NCBI RefSeq assembly: GCF_040151475.1
Contig: NZ_JBDKWG010000084.1
Coordinates: 1 to 39,131 of the forward strand
Reading direction: 5' to 3'
DNA: 39,131 nucleotides
From: CAXBNB01 sp040151475
GTDB lineage: Bacteria; Bacteroidota; Bacteroidia; Cytophagales; Cyclobacteriaceae
Shown: positions 1-7,319 of the stretch, piece after piece
Layout of the letters: each line of letters begins with the position of its first letter
Numbering within the stretch: the stretch's first letter is position 1
Made by a program: the position numbers and the translations under genes
Notes under the pieces: model-generated
What the model was told of the DNA's origin: nothing
Databases searched by the model: none
What the model saw: the letters and a program-made list of their open reading frames with translations, nothing else

Positions 1-87
1 TCCGGTTTAGCGCAAAAACAGGAAAAAAAACCAAAACCAAAACCGTATTCGAAAAAGGGACGATCAAAATCTAATTTTAGGTTCTGA
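1..87 (+). CDS. C-terminal tail of a CDS that begins before the window
   Basis: Frame 1 is open from the first base to a TGA at 85-87 and encodes a 28-residue tail very rich in Lys, Pro and Ser (QEKKPKPKPYSKKGRSKS). Basic, low-complexity C-termini like this are common, so it could be the end of a real gene entering from the left. No domain is visible and chance openness over 28 codons cannot be excluded. Confidence 0.3.
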   Translation, partial: SGLAQKQEKKPKPKPYSKKGRSKSNFRF

Positions 88-190
88 AAATTGAATTTTT
101 TACTCTCCTGATTATTGAAAGTCCGACAGACTCCTAGGAAAAAGTATTATTGGTGTTCAAATTATATGGACCAGTGCTTCTTGCATTTTA

Positions 191-358
191 ATGATATTAA
201 GTCCGTTTCTTCAAACGCTATTTTCACTAAAAATCCCACTATTTGTAGCATTTTTAATCGTCCTTATTTGTATTAATGTGTTTGTCATTCTAAAAAACGG
301 AATCAGTTTGAGTCAGAATCATGAATTAGATATTAAACTGAAAAACAACATTTTATAA
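191..358 (+). CDS. small hydrophobic protein or remnant of a membrane protein gene
   Basis: The ORF from the ATG at 191 encodes 55 residues with a strong membrane segment (IPLFVAFLIVLICINVFVIL, about residues 15-34) and a polar tail. The same frame is open back to a TGA at 116-118 and encodes a second hydrophobic stretch upstream of the Met, but has no ATG, GTG or TTG there. It may therefore be the 3' remnant of a longer two-helix protein rather than an intact small gene. Nothing else is visible in 88-447, and no family is recognised. Confidence 0.3.
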   Translation: MILSPFLQTLFSLKIPLFVAFLIVLICINVFVILKNGISLSQNHELDIKLKNNIL

Positions 359-447
359 GCACTGTCATAAGATTGACATAAAATTGACGCTATAATTTTA
401 GGATAAATTCAAAGGCCAATTTTGAATTTTACCAAAAAAAAATTGGA

Positions 448-1386
448 ATGAAAATATTTAAAAAAATCCTACTCGCCTTATTGTTCATTTTGACGTCATC
501 AAGCATCGGTGGATATTTCTATTTTGACAAAAAGTTTACTCCATTGGAAAATTACCTACAGGTTGCATATGTTTCGGAAAACATACCAATCAAATGGATT
601 TCAACTAACAACAACTCACATTCCGCACTGCTGTTACCCGTCTATCTTAGAGGAATTGACAAATTATTTTATATGCAATTGGATTTTGGTTCACCCATCA
701 CCATTTTTTACAGAACCTCATTACAATCCATCCAAACAAAGTTTCGTGAACAAATTTCAATTGACCACACAACAAATCTGATTAATTTAGATTTCAATCT
801 GAAAAACATGCAGGTTTCGTCTAATACCTTCAAGGTGATTGATTATGGAGACAAAGTTGACTTTGAAAATCCAAATACTGAAAATATAATAGGTACATTG
901 GGAACAGACTTGTTGGAAAAGCGAATAATAACTTTGGATTTCAAAAATAATCTCTGTTCTTTTTCTGAAAAGATGCAGGTAAATGGGTTTACTGAATTTG
1001 AATTCAAAAAACGCAGAATCTTATTTCCAGCAAAAATCGGAAATGAAAGTCTAAAACTAATGTATGATTCCGGAACAAGCGGCTATGAACTGATTATCAG
1101 CAAAAACGATTGGGAAAAATACAGAACTATAAATGGCAAAGTAAAAACTAGTAAGGGAAATTCGTGGGGAAATACGCTGAAAATAGTTTCTACAACTGCC
1201 AATCAAAAAATTCAATTTGGCGATACCATACTAACTCTTTCGGAGGTTACTTACATAGAAGGAACATCCAAAATGCAGGATTTTTTAATGGCTCTATCAG
1301 GAATGCAGGGAATGATAGGAAACAAATTGTTTCTAAATCACAAAATAATATTGGATTGCAAAAACGAAAAGTTTAAAGTGGAGTAA
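448..1386 (+). CDS. pepsin/retropepsin-like aspartic protease family protein, membrane-anchored or secreted
   Basis: The 312-residue protein starts with a basic and then hydrophobic segment (about residues 4-24) that is a signal anchor or signal peptide. The rest looks like two aspartic-protease lobes. Lobe 1 has LDFGSP (Asp79) and a later IIGTLGTDLL; lobe 2 has YDSGTS (Asp207) and a later GMIGNKLF. The order Asp-x-Gly, then hydrophobic-hydrophobic-Gly, repeated twice, is the pepsin/retropepsin fold signature. The second motif matches D-[ST]-G-[ST]; the first has Phe in place of Thr/Ser (DFGS), so activity is uncertain. It may be a protease or a catalytically weakened relative. It stands alone and is followed by a structured repeat at 1394. 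Confidence 0.65.
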   Translation: MKIFKKILLALLFILTSSSIGGYFYFDKKFTPLENYLQVAYVSENIPIKWISTNNNSHSALLLPVYLRGIDKLFYMQLDFGSPITIFYRTSLQSIQTKFREQISIDHTTNLINLDFNLKNMQVSSNTFKVIDYGDKVDFENPNTENIIGTLGTDLLEKRIITLDFKNNLCSFSEKMQVNGFTEFEFKKRRILFPAKIGNESLKLMYDSGTSGYELIISKNDWEKYRTINGKVKTSKGNSWGNTLKIVSTTANQKIQFGDTILTLSEVTYIEGTSKMQDFLMALSGMQGMIGNKLFLNHKIILDCKNEKFKVE

Positions 1387-1393
1387 ACCCTTC

Positions 1394-1527
1394 TGCTAAC
1401 ATTATGTGTGAAAGCATGACCGCATAAGGCAGACACACAAACCAAAGCTACGATTCATACATGGGACATTGATCGAAATACCTCCCTACGGTCGTTGGAT
1501 AACTGGCAAGTAAAGCACCGTTAGGCA
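1394..1527 (+). repeat. attC-like structured intergenic element A
   Basis: This non-coding stretch starts with TGCTAAC and ends with GTTAGGCA, which are near-perfect inverted repeats (the complement of the latter is TGCCTAAC). GTTAGGC fits the GTTRRRY core of integron attC sites. Inner partial complements (ATGACCG with CGGTCGT) could fold. It lies right after the protease-like gene and before the 41-aa ORF. Resemblance to attC is by eye; no integrase gene is in the window. Confidence 0.35.
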
Positions 1528-1559
1528 CAAGCGAAATGAACGACATAAATACCTAAAAG

Positions 1560-1685
1560 ATGAAAAGACAACACGAATTAAACAGACAAACTATATTATT
1601 AGTCGTTGGAAGTTTATTTATGAGTTCCACTTTACTCACAAGACATTTCTTCAAAATATCTTTGGATTTAGAAGATTTTCTTTAA
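1560..1685 (+). CDS. 41-residue single-span membrane peptide, hypothetical
   Basis: ATG at 1560, TAA at 1683-1685. The peptide has a basic N-terminus (MKRQHELNRQ), one hydrophobic segment (TILLVVGSLFMSSTLL, residues 11-26) and an acidic end (SLDLEDFL). That arrangement is that of a real small inner-membrane peptide, and the ORF sits neatly between structured elements A and B. Function is unknown. Confidence 0.45.
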   Translation: MKRQHELNRQTILLVVGSLFMSSTLLTRHFFKISLDLEDFL

Positions 1686-1717
1686 TTTTTCATTCAAGTC
1701 ATCTTTTTGTTTCCGGA

Positions 1718-1794
1718 GCATAACGTTTTTTGGCTTTACGTAGTGGCGGATTTCAGCACAAAACTTGACAAGAAGCATTCTCCCGTCATTATGC
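1718..1794. repeat. attC-like structured intergenic element B
   Basis: The element is bounded by GCATAACG (1718-1725) and CATTATGC (1787-1794), inverted repeats matching at 7 of 8 positions, and contains GTGGCGGATTTCAGCACAAA. Spacers of this form recur between small accessory genes in Bacteroidota as far as I recall. It separates the plus-strand 41-aa ORF from the 3' end of the minus-strand cupin gene, so its orientation is ambiguous. Status as a recombination site is inference. Confidence 0.35.
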
Positions 1795-1816
1795 AAAACA
1801 TTTATTGTAGCAGTTT

Positions 1817-2326
1817 TTATTTTTCGTAACGCATTGGTATCATACTTTTTTCGTCTAGCGAATAACTATCATTTTCGAGATATAATTTTTGAAAAGCCTG
1901 CAAGTCATTCGGTCTTTCGTCAAGCATTTTATACATCTTTCTAAAAAAGTCTTCCCTGCCAAGTCCTGGATTGAAAATCATTGTCATTTTTACAATATTG
2001 TCCGAATTATTGTTGTAGCCGTGAACTGAAAATCTTGGTATGTGAATTACTGTTCCGGTTTCTGCTGTTAGTTCGCCTTTGGCTGTTAAGACGGTCAATA
2101 TACCTTCACGAATAATAAATGTTTCATCCATTTCTTTATGATAATGCAATTTCGGACCTCTTGCGTTGGCTTCCATTTCTATCTCATACAATCCGAATTG
2201 ATTGTTGGTTAAAGCGGTTGGAATAATTACTTCAAGCCTATTTCCGTGGCTTTGGAACTGTTCGTTTTTAGGTGATGGAACGATGATAGCGTCATCGTTC
2301 CATTCTTTTGAGAGTAAATCTTTCAT
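1817..2326 (-). CDS. cupin domain-containing protein
   Basis: The 169-residue protein has a single conserved-barrel cupin domain. Motif 1 reads HYHKEMDETFIIREG, supplying the usual two His and one Glu metal ligands followed by Gly. Motif 2 is around PRFSVHGYNN, with the remaining His. No signal peptide is seen, so it is probably cytoplasmic and binds a metal, but the substrate cannot be read from the sequence. It is three bases downstream of the DUF1398 gene and should be co-transcribed with it. The AraC gene upstream on the same strand is a plausible regulator. Confidence 0.8.
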   Translation of the reverse strand: MKDLLSKEWNDDAIIVPSPKNEQFQSHGNRLEVIIPTALTNNQFGLYEIEMEANARGPKLHYHKEMDETFIIREGILTVLTAKGELTAETGTVIHIPRFSVHGYNNNSDNIVKMTMIFNPGLGREDFFRKMYKMLDERPNDLQAFQKLYLENDSYSLDEKSMIPMRYEK

Positions 2327-2329
2327 AGT

Positions 2330-2722
2330 TTAATTTTGTGGGATTTCTTCAACCAAAATTTCATTTCCTTCTTTATCAAAATACGTACAGGTCATTTTCT
2401 CCATACAAACAGTCCATTTTTCTATACCAAGTTTCGCACTGATTCCGATAAAAGTCGGATAATCCGTTTTACCCTGTTGATGCTTCTTCAGATCTGCTTT
2501 GAATTGTTCTTTGTTACATTCAGATGCAATAATCAATGGTATGTATTTAGCAGGAGAAGTGGTTTTGTAATCATTTTCTCCATAATAATCGGTGTGTCCA
2601 TCTGTTACAAAGGTTTCGTAATAAGTAACACCTAATTTTTTGATGTCCCCAATGTATGCAGGAAAGTCTGCTCCTGATTTCACTTTGCTGTGAGCTGCTT
2701 TGATTTGTTCTACTGTAAACAT
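2330..2722 (-). CDS. DUF1398 family protein (YbcV-like)
   Basis: The 130-residue protein matches the DUF1398 pattern: MFTVEQIKAAHSKVKSGADF at the start, then LGVTYYETFVTDGHTDYYG, and a second half with FIGISAKLGIEKW and a conserved Tyr-Phe-Asp. The family is small, soluble, of unknown function, and known from enterobacterial prophage-linked YbcV. The gene precedes the cupin gene by three bases and follows the AraC gene after about 170 bases. That spacer may hold its promoter, and linkage suggests AraC control of the pair. Confidence 0.8.
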   Translation of the reverse strand: MFTVEQIKAAHSKVKSGADFPAYIGDIKKLGVTYYETFVTDGHTDYYGENDYKTTSPAKYIPLIIASECNKEQFKADLKKHQQGKTDYPTFIGISAKLGIEKWTVCMEKMTCTYFDKEGNEILVEEIPQN

Positions 2723-2891
2723 TTTTTCTTGTTTTTTTAATTAACGATTTGTTGAATTACACGCAACCATAATGCTCAACTTGATAGTATGATTGTCGAT
2801 ATTAAAATTGATTTTACCATTTGCTTTACATTAAGATTACAATGCAAAGTTGCGATGGTGAAAAACCCTGTAATTGTAAAAAATCGTTTTT

Positions 2892-3731
2892 CTACAAGAA
2901 GCGTTTGAAGTTTTCGGGAGTGTCTCCTGTAAACTGTTTGAAGTCTTTGATAAAATGAGCTTGGTCGAAGAAATTATTTTCGTAACAGATTTCAGTCAGC
3001 GTTTTGGTTCCGTTCAAATTTTCAAGAACGGAATTGAAGCGAACGATTGAAGCAAATTTTTTGGGTGTTGTTCCAACTACTTTTCTAAACCGCTTTTCAA
3101 ATGGACTTTGACTGATAAACAATTTTTCGTTTAGCTCTTTTATGCGGATAGTTCCATTACTTTGGTAAATGAGTTTAACTGCTTCAACAATTAACTTGTC
3201 CGTTTGAATGTCTTTGAGTTGAGATGCTAAAAACTGTTCAACGATTTTTATCCGAAGTTCATCTGTATTAGCTATTGCTAATTTTTCTTCTACTTCCGTT
3301 ATGCTGTTTTTATCAAAAATGTCGTCAAGTGAAAGGCTTAAATTAAAGAGCTCGTTGGCAGGATGTGAAGCAAAATGAGTAAAGCCAATTTCTGTAAAGT
3401 AAACCAATATAGTTCCTATGTCTGCCGAATTTTTGAAGACTTTGTAACCGTCAGTAATTCCTGTTATTCCTGCCGTTGTTAGTTTACTTTCACTGTTGTC
3501 TTTTATGATGGCGAGTTGTCCTTTGTATTGAAAACCAATAACAATTCCTGATGATGGGAAAACTTTATATTTATTTTCCAATTCATTCTCCGACACTACA
3601 AAATATTTGATGTAGGGTTTTAGTTGTTCAGTCGGAAAATGTTTGTCAAATTTCATTATTTTCTCTGTTGGTACTAGGTTCTCTAAATTGCCTACAAAAA
3701 TCGTATAATGCGCATTATCTATCTTATACAT
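2892..3731 (-). CDS. AraC family transcriptional regulator
   Basis: The 279-residue protein has an N-terminal ligand or effector domain (about residues 26-150, starting KFDKHFPTEQLKPYIKYFVV, like DUF6597) and a C-terminal double helix-turn-helix (about 185-279). The second helix pair carries the AraC signature LTEICYENNFFDQAHFIKDF and the FTGDTPENFKRFL ending. It probably activates or represses the downstream DUF1398 and cupin genes on the same strand. The ATG at 3731 gives a 25-residue N-terminal extension beyond the usual family start; the ATG at 3656 (MKFDKHFP) is an equally good choice. The effector is unknown. Confidence 0.85.
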   Translation of the reverse strand: MYKIDNAHYTIFVGNLENLVPTEKIMKFDKHFPTEQLKPYIKYFVVSENELENKYKVFPSSGIVIGFQYKGQLAIIKDNSESKLTTAGITGITDGYKVFKNSADIGTILVYFTEIGFTHFASHPANELFNLSLSLDDIFDKNSITEVEEKLAIANTDELRIKIVEQFLASQLKDIQTDKLIVEAVKLIYQSNGTIRIKELNEKLFISQSPFEKRFRKVVGTTPKKFASIVRFNSVLENLNGTKTLTEICYENNFFDQAHFIKDFKQFTGDTPENFKRFL

Positions 3732-3894
3732 ATCAAATCTAATAGATTTTTAATTTGATTCCTTCATTCTAGAATACACATGTTTTACCATTTGTAACTG
3801 TAATAAAAAAGCAAGCACAGGACCCTCTGCTTTCTACCTCCCAATTGCCATCGCAAGCCGTTGTGTTTATTTTTTTATTTAAAACAAGCTATTT

Positions 3895-4047
3895 GAATGA
3901 ATTTTAATGCACTAAGTGGTATTTTTAGTATTTACGAATGATAATTCATACATAATTTGCTTGATCAAGCAGATTGTTTTATTATTTTTGAATGATAATT
4001 AATGCACTAAGCATATAAAAACACAATTATGAATGATAATTCATACA
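3895..4047 (+). promoter_or_regulatory. duplicated operator/promoter region of hipBA
   Basis: The sequence GAATGATAATT or a close variant occurs at 3895, 3936, 3990 and 4031, with spacings of 41, 54 and 41 bases. This is an imperfect 95-bp tandem duplication: the 3895 and 3990 copies both continue into AATGCACTAAG, and the 3936 and 4031 copies both into CATACA. The last copy overlaps the hipB start codon. Each copy contains or nearly contains the dyad GAAT-N4-ATTC. A perfect 14-bp palindrome, TGCTTGATCAAGCA, lies at 3958-3971. These are the likely HipB binding sites. The rest of 3732-3894 shows nothing clear. Confidence 0.6.
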
Positions 4048-4376
4048 CCGATTGGAATTCAATGAGTGATAAAGCCCTGATAAGAATGATCGGAACCTTC
4101 ATCCAGCACCACAGGTTAAATCAAAACAAATCACAAAGCGATATAGCCAAAGCCGCCGATATTAGCCGTTCCACACTGAGCTTACTGGAACGGGGAGAAA
4201 AAGTAACCCTAAACAGCTTGATACAGGTGTTACGGGTACTCGACTTACTTCACATAATGGATGCTTTTAAAATTGACAATCAAATAAGTCCGATAGAATA
4301 TGCCAAACTGCAAAAAAACAAAAGAAGTCGTGCGAGAAACAAGGATGGAAATTCAAATGAAGTACTGGAATGGTAG
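4029..4376 (+). CDS. hipB: HipB-like antitoxin, XRE-family repressor
   Basis: The 115-residue protein carries a helix-turn-helix of the Cro/C1 type at about residues 20-75 (QHHRLNQNKSQSDIAKAADI then SRSTLSLLERGEKVTLNSLI), with a basic C-terminal tail. Its ORF overlaps hipA by seven bases in a different frame, the standard coupled arrangement of HipBA modules. The protein should neutralise HipA and repress the operon through the repeated sites upstream, one of which overlaps its own start codon. Identification rests on the HTH and the adjacent kinase. Confidence 0.85.
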   Translation: MNDNSYTDWNSMSDKALIRMIGTFIQHHRLNQNKSQSDIAKAADISRSTLSLLERGEKVTLNSLIQVLRVLDLLHIMDAFKIDNQISPIEYAKLQKNKRSRARNKDGNSNEVLEW

Positions 4377-5680
4377 ATGTAGTAGAAGTGAAAATATGGG
4401 GGCAATTGGTTGGGGCAGCCCGCTGGGATCAAAATCAGCAATTGGCTGGTTTTCAGTATGACAAAAAATTTCTTACAGGAAACCACGACCTCTCGCCTAT
4501 AAAAATGCCTTTACAAAATGGCGATCGAATATATAGTTTTCCTGAATTGAGAAAACAAAAAGGCCAGGAGACATCCACATTCAAAGGGCTTCCCGGATTG
4601 TTGGCAGATGCACTTCCTGATAAATATGGCAATCAGCTGATAAATGTATGGTTGGCACAAGAAGGAAGGCCTCCCAATAGTATGAATCCTGTGGAGCAAT
4701 TGTGCTTTATCGGATCAAGAGGAATGGGAGCTTTGGAGTTCGAACCCGCTCAACTAAAATCTAACCAAAACACATTTGCAATAGAAATTAAAAATTTAGT
4801 TGACATTGCTCAAAAAATGCTGTCAAATAGAGAAACTTTTGAGACTAACATTCACAGGGATGAGCGAAAGGCAATCAGCGAAATATTAACGATCGGAACA
4901 TCTGCTGGTGGTGCAAGACCAAAAGCAGTGATTGCTTTTAACCAAAAGACAGGCGAAGTACGATCTGGTCAAACTAAATCTCCCAAAGGTTTCGAACATT
5001 GGTTGATTAAACTTGATGGTGTAAGCGATGCTCAATTTGGAGAGAGTCATGGATTTGGAAGAGTTGAATACGCTTATTACTTAATGGCCAGAGACTGTGG
5101 AATAGAAATGATGGAGTGCCAATTGTTTGAAGAAAATAAAAGAGCCCATTTCATGACAAAAAGGTTTGACAGAGAAGGGAATGACAAAAAACACCATATT
5201 CAGACTTTGTGCGGAATACAACATTTTGATTACAACAACCTTCAAGGATTTAGTTATGAACAATTATTTCAGACAATGAGAATACTTAGAATGACATATC
5301 CTGAAGCGGAACAAATGTTTCGAAGAATGGTATTTAATGTTATGGCAACCAATTATGATGACCACACCAAAAACTTCTCATTTAGGCTAAAACAAAATAG
5401 CAAATGGGAACTTTCCCCTGCGTATGATGTCTGTTACTCCTATGATCCAAACAATATTTGGGTTAGCCAACATACATTAAGTATAAATGGAAAACATAAG
5501 GATATCAAAAAATCGGATCTCATGAAAATAGCTACAGATAACAACATTAAAAGGGGTGAAAAAATAATTGAAGAAGTAAAAACAGTAGTATGTGATTGGG
5601 AAAAGTATTCGACCCAGGCGAAGGTATCATCAAAGTTGAGCGATGTTATTTCAAAAACCTTAATAGCTCCCAAATTTTGA
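4370..5680 (+). CDS. hipA: HipA-like serine/threonine kinase toxin
   Basis: The 436-residue length is usual for HipA. Order of parts: N-terminal HipA domain (about 5-125, with FKGLPGLLADALPDKYGNQL), a P-loop-like stretch ILTIGTSAGGARPKAVIAF (172-190), then the kinase core, with the catalytic loop NVMATNYDDHTKNF (323-336; candidate Asp330/331 and Asn335) and the metal-binding LSPAYDV (Asp353). Known HipA kinases phosphorylate aminoacyl-tRNA synthetases and cause growth arrest; the target here is not readable. The start overlaps hipB. All catalytic motifs look intact, so the toxin is probably functional. Confidence 0.9.
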   Translation: MVDVVEVKIWGQLVGAARWDQNQQLAGFQYDKKFLTGNHDLSPIKMPLQNGDRIYSFPELRKQKGQETSTFKGLPGLLADALPDKYGNQLINVWLAQEGRPPNSMNPVEQLCFIGSRGMGALEFEPAQLKSNQNTFAIEIKNLVDIAQKMLSNRETFETNIHRDERKAISEILTIGTSAGGARPKAVIAFNQKTGEVRSGQTKSPKGFEHWLIKLDGVSDAQFGESHGFGRVEYAYYLMARDCGIEMMECQLFEENKRAHFMTKRFDREGNDKKHHIQTLCGIQHFDYNNLQGFSYEQLFQTMRILRMTYPEAEQMFRRMVFNVMATNYDDHTKNFSFRLKQNSKWELSPAYDVCYSYDPNNIWVSQHTLSINGKHKDIKKSDLMKIATDNNIKRGEKIIEEVKTVVCDWEKYSTQAKVSSKLSDVISKTLIAPKF

Positions 5681-5804
5681 CTTTAGCCAGATATCTATAT
5701 ACCTGGCCTGCTCTTTATCAATCACTTCACTTTAGTGATAAAAACATAGCATTTAACTTCCAATACCTCTCTAAAACCAACAATTGACATTTACATACCA
5801 AAAT

Positions 5805-5837
5805 AAGCTACTACCAACTTGAAGCTGGTAGTAGTTT
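5805..5837 (+). terminator. strong hairpin, possible terminator downstream of hipA
   Basis: CTACTACCA (5808-5816) pairs perfectly with TGGTAGTAG (5826-5834), extended by A-T and G-T pairs to about 12 base pairs, and is followed by only three T. It lies 125 bases after the hipA stop, so it may end hipBA transcription, but the weak T-run leaves this open. A smaller hairpin, ATCACT/AGTGAT, occurs at 5721-5739. Confidence 0.4.
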
Positions 5838-5888
5838 AATGGAAAAAATATTGCAAGATGTAAACAAACTGACTGAAATAAGTACTAT

Positions 5889-6020
5889 TGCCAACAGCGT
5901 ATAAACGCAATAACGGCTGAATTTTCTACCGAAAACTCAGCCGTTATTGCTATATTTAGTACATTAGTGAAAAATACTCGCACATTTTCTCGTTACTGAC
6001 ATTTACACAAACCGTTGGCA
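5889..6020 (+). repeat. attC-like structured intergenic element C
   Basis: The element begins TGCCAAC (5889-5895) and ends GTTGGCA (6014-6020), perfect 7-bp inverted repeats. Inside, GCAATAACGGCTGA (5907-5920) pairs perfectly with TCAGCCGTTATTGC (5937-5950) over 14 bp. Nested outer and inner inverted repeats between unrelated small genes resemble folded attC sites, although the end does not strictly fit GTTRRRY. The next gene starts 23 bases after the element. Together with the hairpin at 5805 it fills most of the hipA to 6044 gap. Confidence 0.45.
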
Positions 6021-6043
6021 TTTATTTAAAAACAAACTCGAAA

Positions 6044-6754
6044 TTGAAGATTGTAACTTGGAATTGTAATGGAGCATTTAGAAAGAAGTTTGAACACATT
6101 TTGGACTTCAATGCTGACATTTATATTATCCAAGAATGTGAAAACCCAGCAGAATGTCGTCACCTAAAATATCAAGAATGGGCTGAAAACTACATTTGGA
6201 TTGGCGATACCAAAAACAAGGGACTTGCAATTTTCACTAGACCTGAAATTGAATTAAAGAAACTCGATTGGTCAAACAAATTCAAAGACCATTATGTAAA
6301 GCACTTTTTACCGTGCAAAATAAATCAAGACTTTGACTTACTTGCTGTTTGGACACACAGAAACAACTCACCGAATTTCGGCTACATTGGACAACTATGG
6401 AAATACTTACAAGTCAATAAAGACAAACTAAATACGACAATTATTGCAGGAGACTTTAACAGCAACACGAAATGGGATGAATGGGATAGATGGTGGAATC
6501 ATTCTGACATAGTAAACGAGCTAAAAGAAATTGGAATTGAAAGCCTCTACCATAAATACACAGGCGAACAACAAGGAGCCGAGACCAATCCGACTTTATA
6601 TTTCCAGCGAAAACTTGAAAGACCTTATCATATTGACTATGTTTTTGGTGCTGAAAGATTTTGTAACGGACTAAAAAAAATTGAAGTCGGAGAAGCAGAT
6701 AAATGGTTAGAAATAAGTGACCATATGCCAATTATATGCGAGATTGACGAATAA
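6044..6754 (+). CDS. endonuclease/exonuclease/phosphatase family protein
   Basis: The 236-residue protein shows the motifs of the EEP (DNase I/ExoIII-like) fold in order: IVTWNCNGA (3-11), IIQECE (28-33, metal-binding Glu31), AGDFNSN, HIDYVFG and SDHMPI near the C-terminus (catalytic Asp-His). It should be a metal-dependent phosphodiesterase, cytoplasmic as no signal is visible; DNA, RNA or a small molecule could be the substrate. The start is TTG at 6044: no in-frame ATG precedes the first conserved strand, and the reading begins exactly at the fold start. It stands alone between element C and the NTF2-like gene. Confidence 0.8.
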   Translation: MKIVTWNCNGAFRKKFEHILDFNADIYIIQECENPAECRHLKYQEWAENYIWIGDTKNKGLAIFTRPEIELKKLDWSNKFKDHYVKHFLPCKINQDFDLLAVWTHRNNSPNFGYIGQLWKYLQVNKDKLNTTIIAGDFNSNTKWDEWDRWWNHSDIVNELKEIGIESLYHKYTGEQQGAETNPTLYFQRKLERPYHIDYVFGAERFCNGLKKIEVGEADKWLEISDHMPIICEIDE

Positions 6755-6865
6755 AAAATAAAAACGATACGCTAGCCTCCGTGCCGATTTGAAACTACCG
6801 TTTTAAACCCCACACTACACATAGCCGAGACGATTGATACCAAGCAACTGAAATAACACTCTAAA

Positions 6866-7267
6866 ATGAAACTAAATATTAAACCCGATTGTGGGAATGC
6901 TCCCAAAAAAGAACTGGTTAAGAATCTAACCATATATTTTGCTTCATACGATATCCAAAAAGTGATGAATTACTTAGAAAATGACATCAAATGGACTTTG
7001 GCAGGTGATGAGCCCATTGAAGGTAAGGAACGGTTTGGAGCTACTTTGAAAGAAATGAGTGATAATAAAGTATCTAAATTAACCATTCACAGCATTATTA
7101 CACACGGGAAAGAAGCAGCCATAAATGGTGAGATGCTGATGGAAGATGGAAATACATTTGCATTCTCAGATTTCTATGAATTTAGCAGTGCCAAAGGCAC
7201 AAAAGTCAAATCAATTATCTCTTATGTCGTTCTGAACAATAAAAAACCAGTTGCCAGCAATGCATAA
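6866..7267 (+). CDS. SnoaL/NTF2-like domain protein
   Basis: The 133-residue protein has the size and pattern of a single NTF2-like cone: a helical N-terminal part (KNLTIYFASYDIQKVMNYLE), a strand with IKWTLAGDEPIEGKERF, then alternating strands ending FSDFYEFSSAKGTKVKSIIS. The family includes ketosteroid isomerase-like enzymes and small-ligand binders; no catalytic dyad can be assigned. It is separated from the nuclease gene by 110 non-coding bases and converges with the PL8-like gene 52 bases downstream. Confidence 0.7.
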   Translation: MKLNIKPDCGNAPKKELVKNLTIYFASYDIQKVMNYLENDIKWTLAGDEPIEGKERFGATLKEMSDNKVSKLTIHSIITHGKEAAINGEMLMEDGNTFAFSDFYEFSSAKGTKVKSIISYVVLNNKKPVASNA

Positions 7268-7319
7268 ACGACAATAAAAATCTGCTCATAAACCGATATT
7301 TCATATTTGTCTAATTTCG

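Noticed and set aside
3895..4047. Possible CRISPR array from the repeated GAATGATAATT motif
   Set aside because: Only four short copies with unequal spacing from a tandem duplication, no conserved long repeat and no cas gene.
5596..5787. 63-codon plus-strand open frame overlapping the hipA 3' end
   Set aside because: Its first half is hipA in another frame and the rest is low-complexity spacer; no independent support.
5839..5904. 21-codon ORF between the hipA hairpin and element C
   Set aside because: Too short, it runs into the element C inverted repeat, and nothing marks it as coding.
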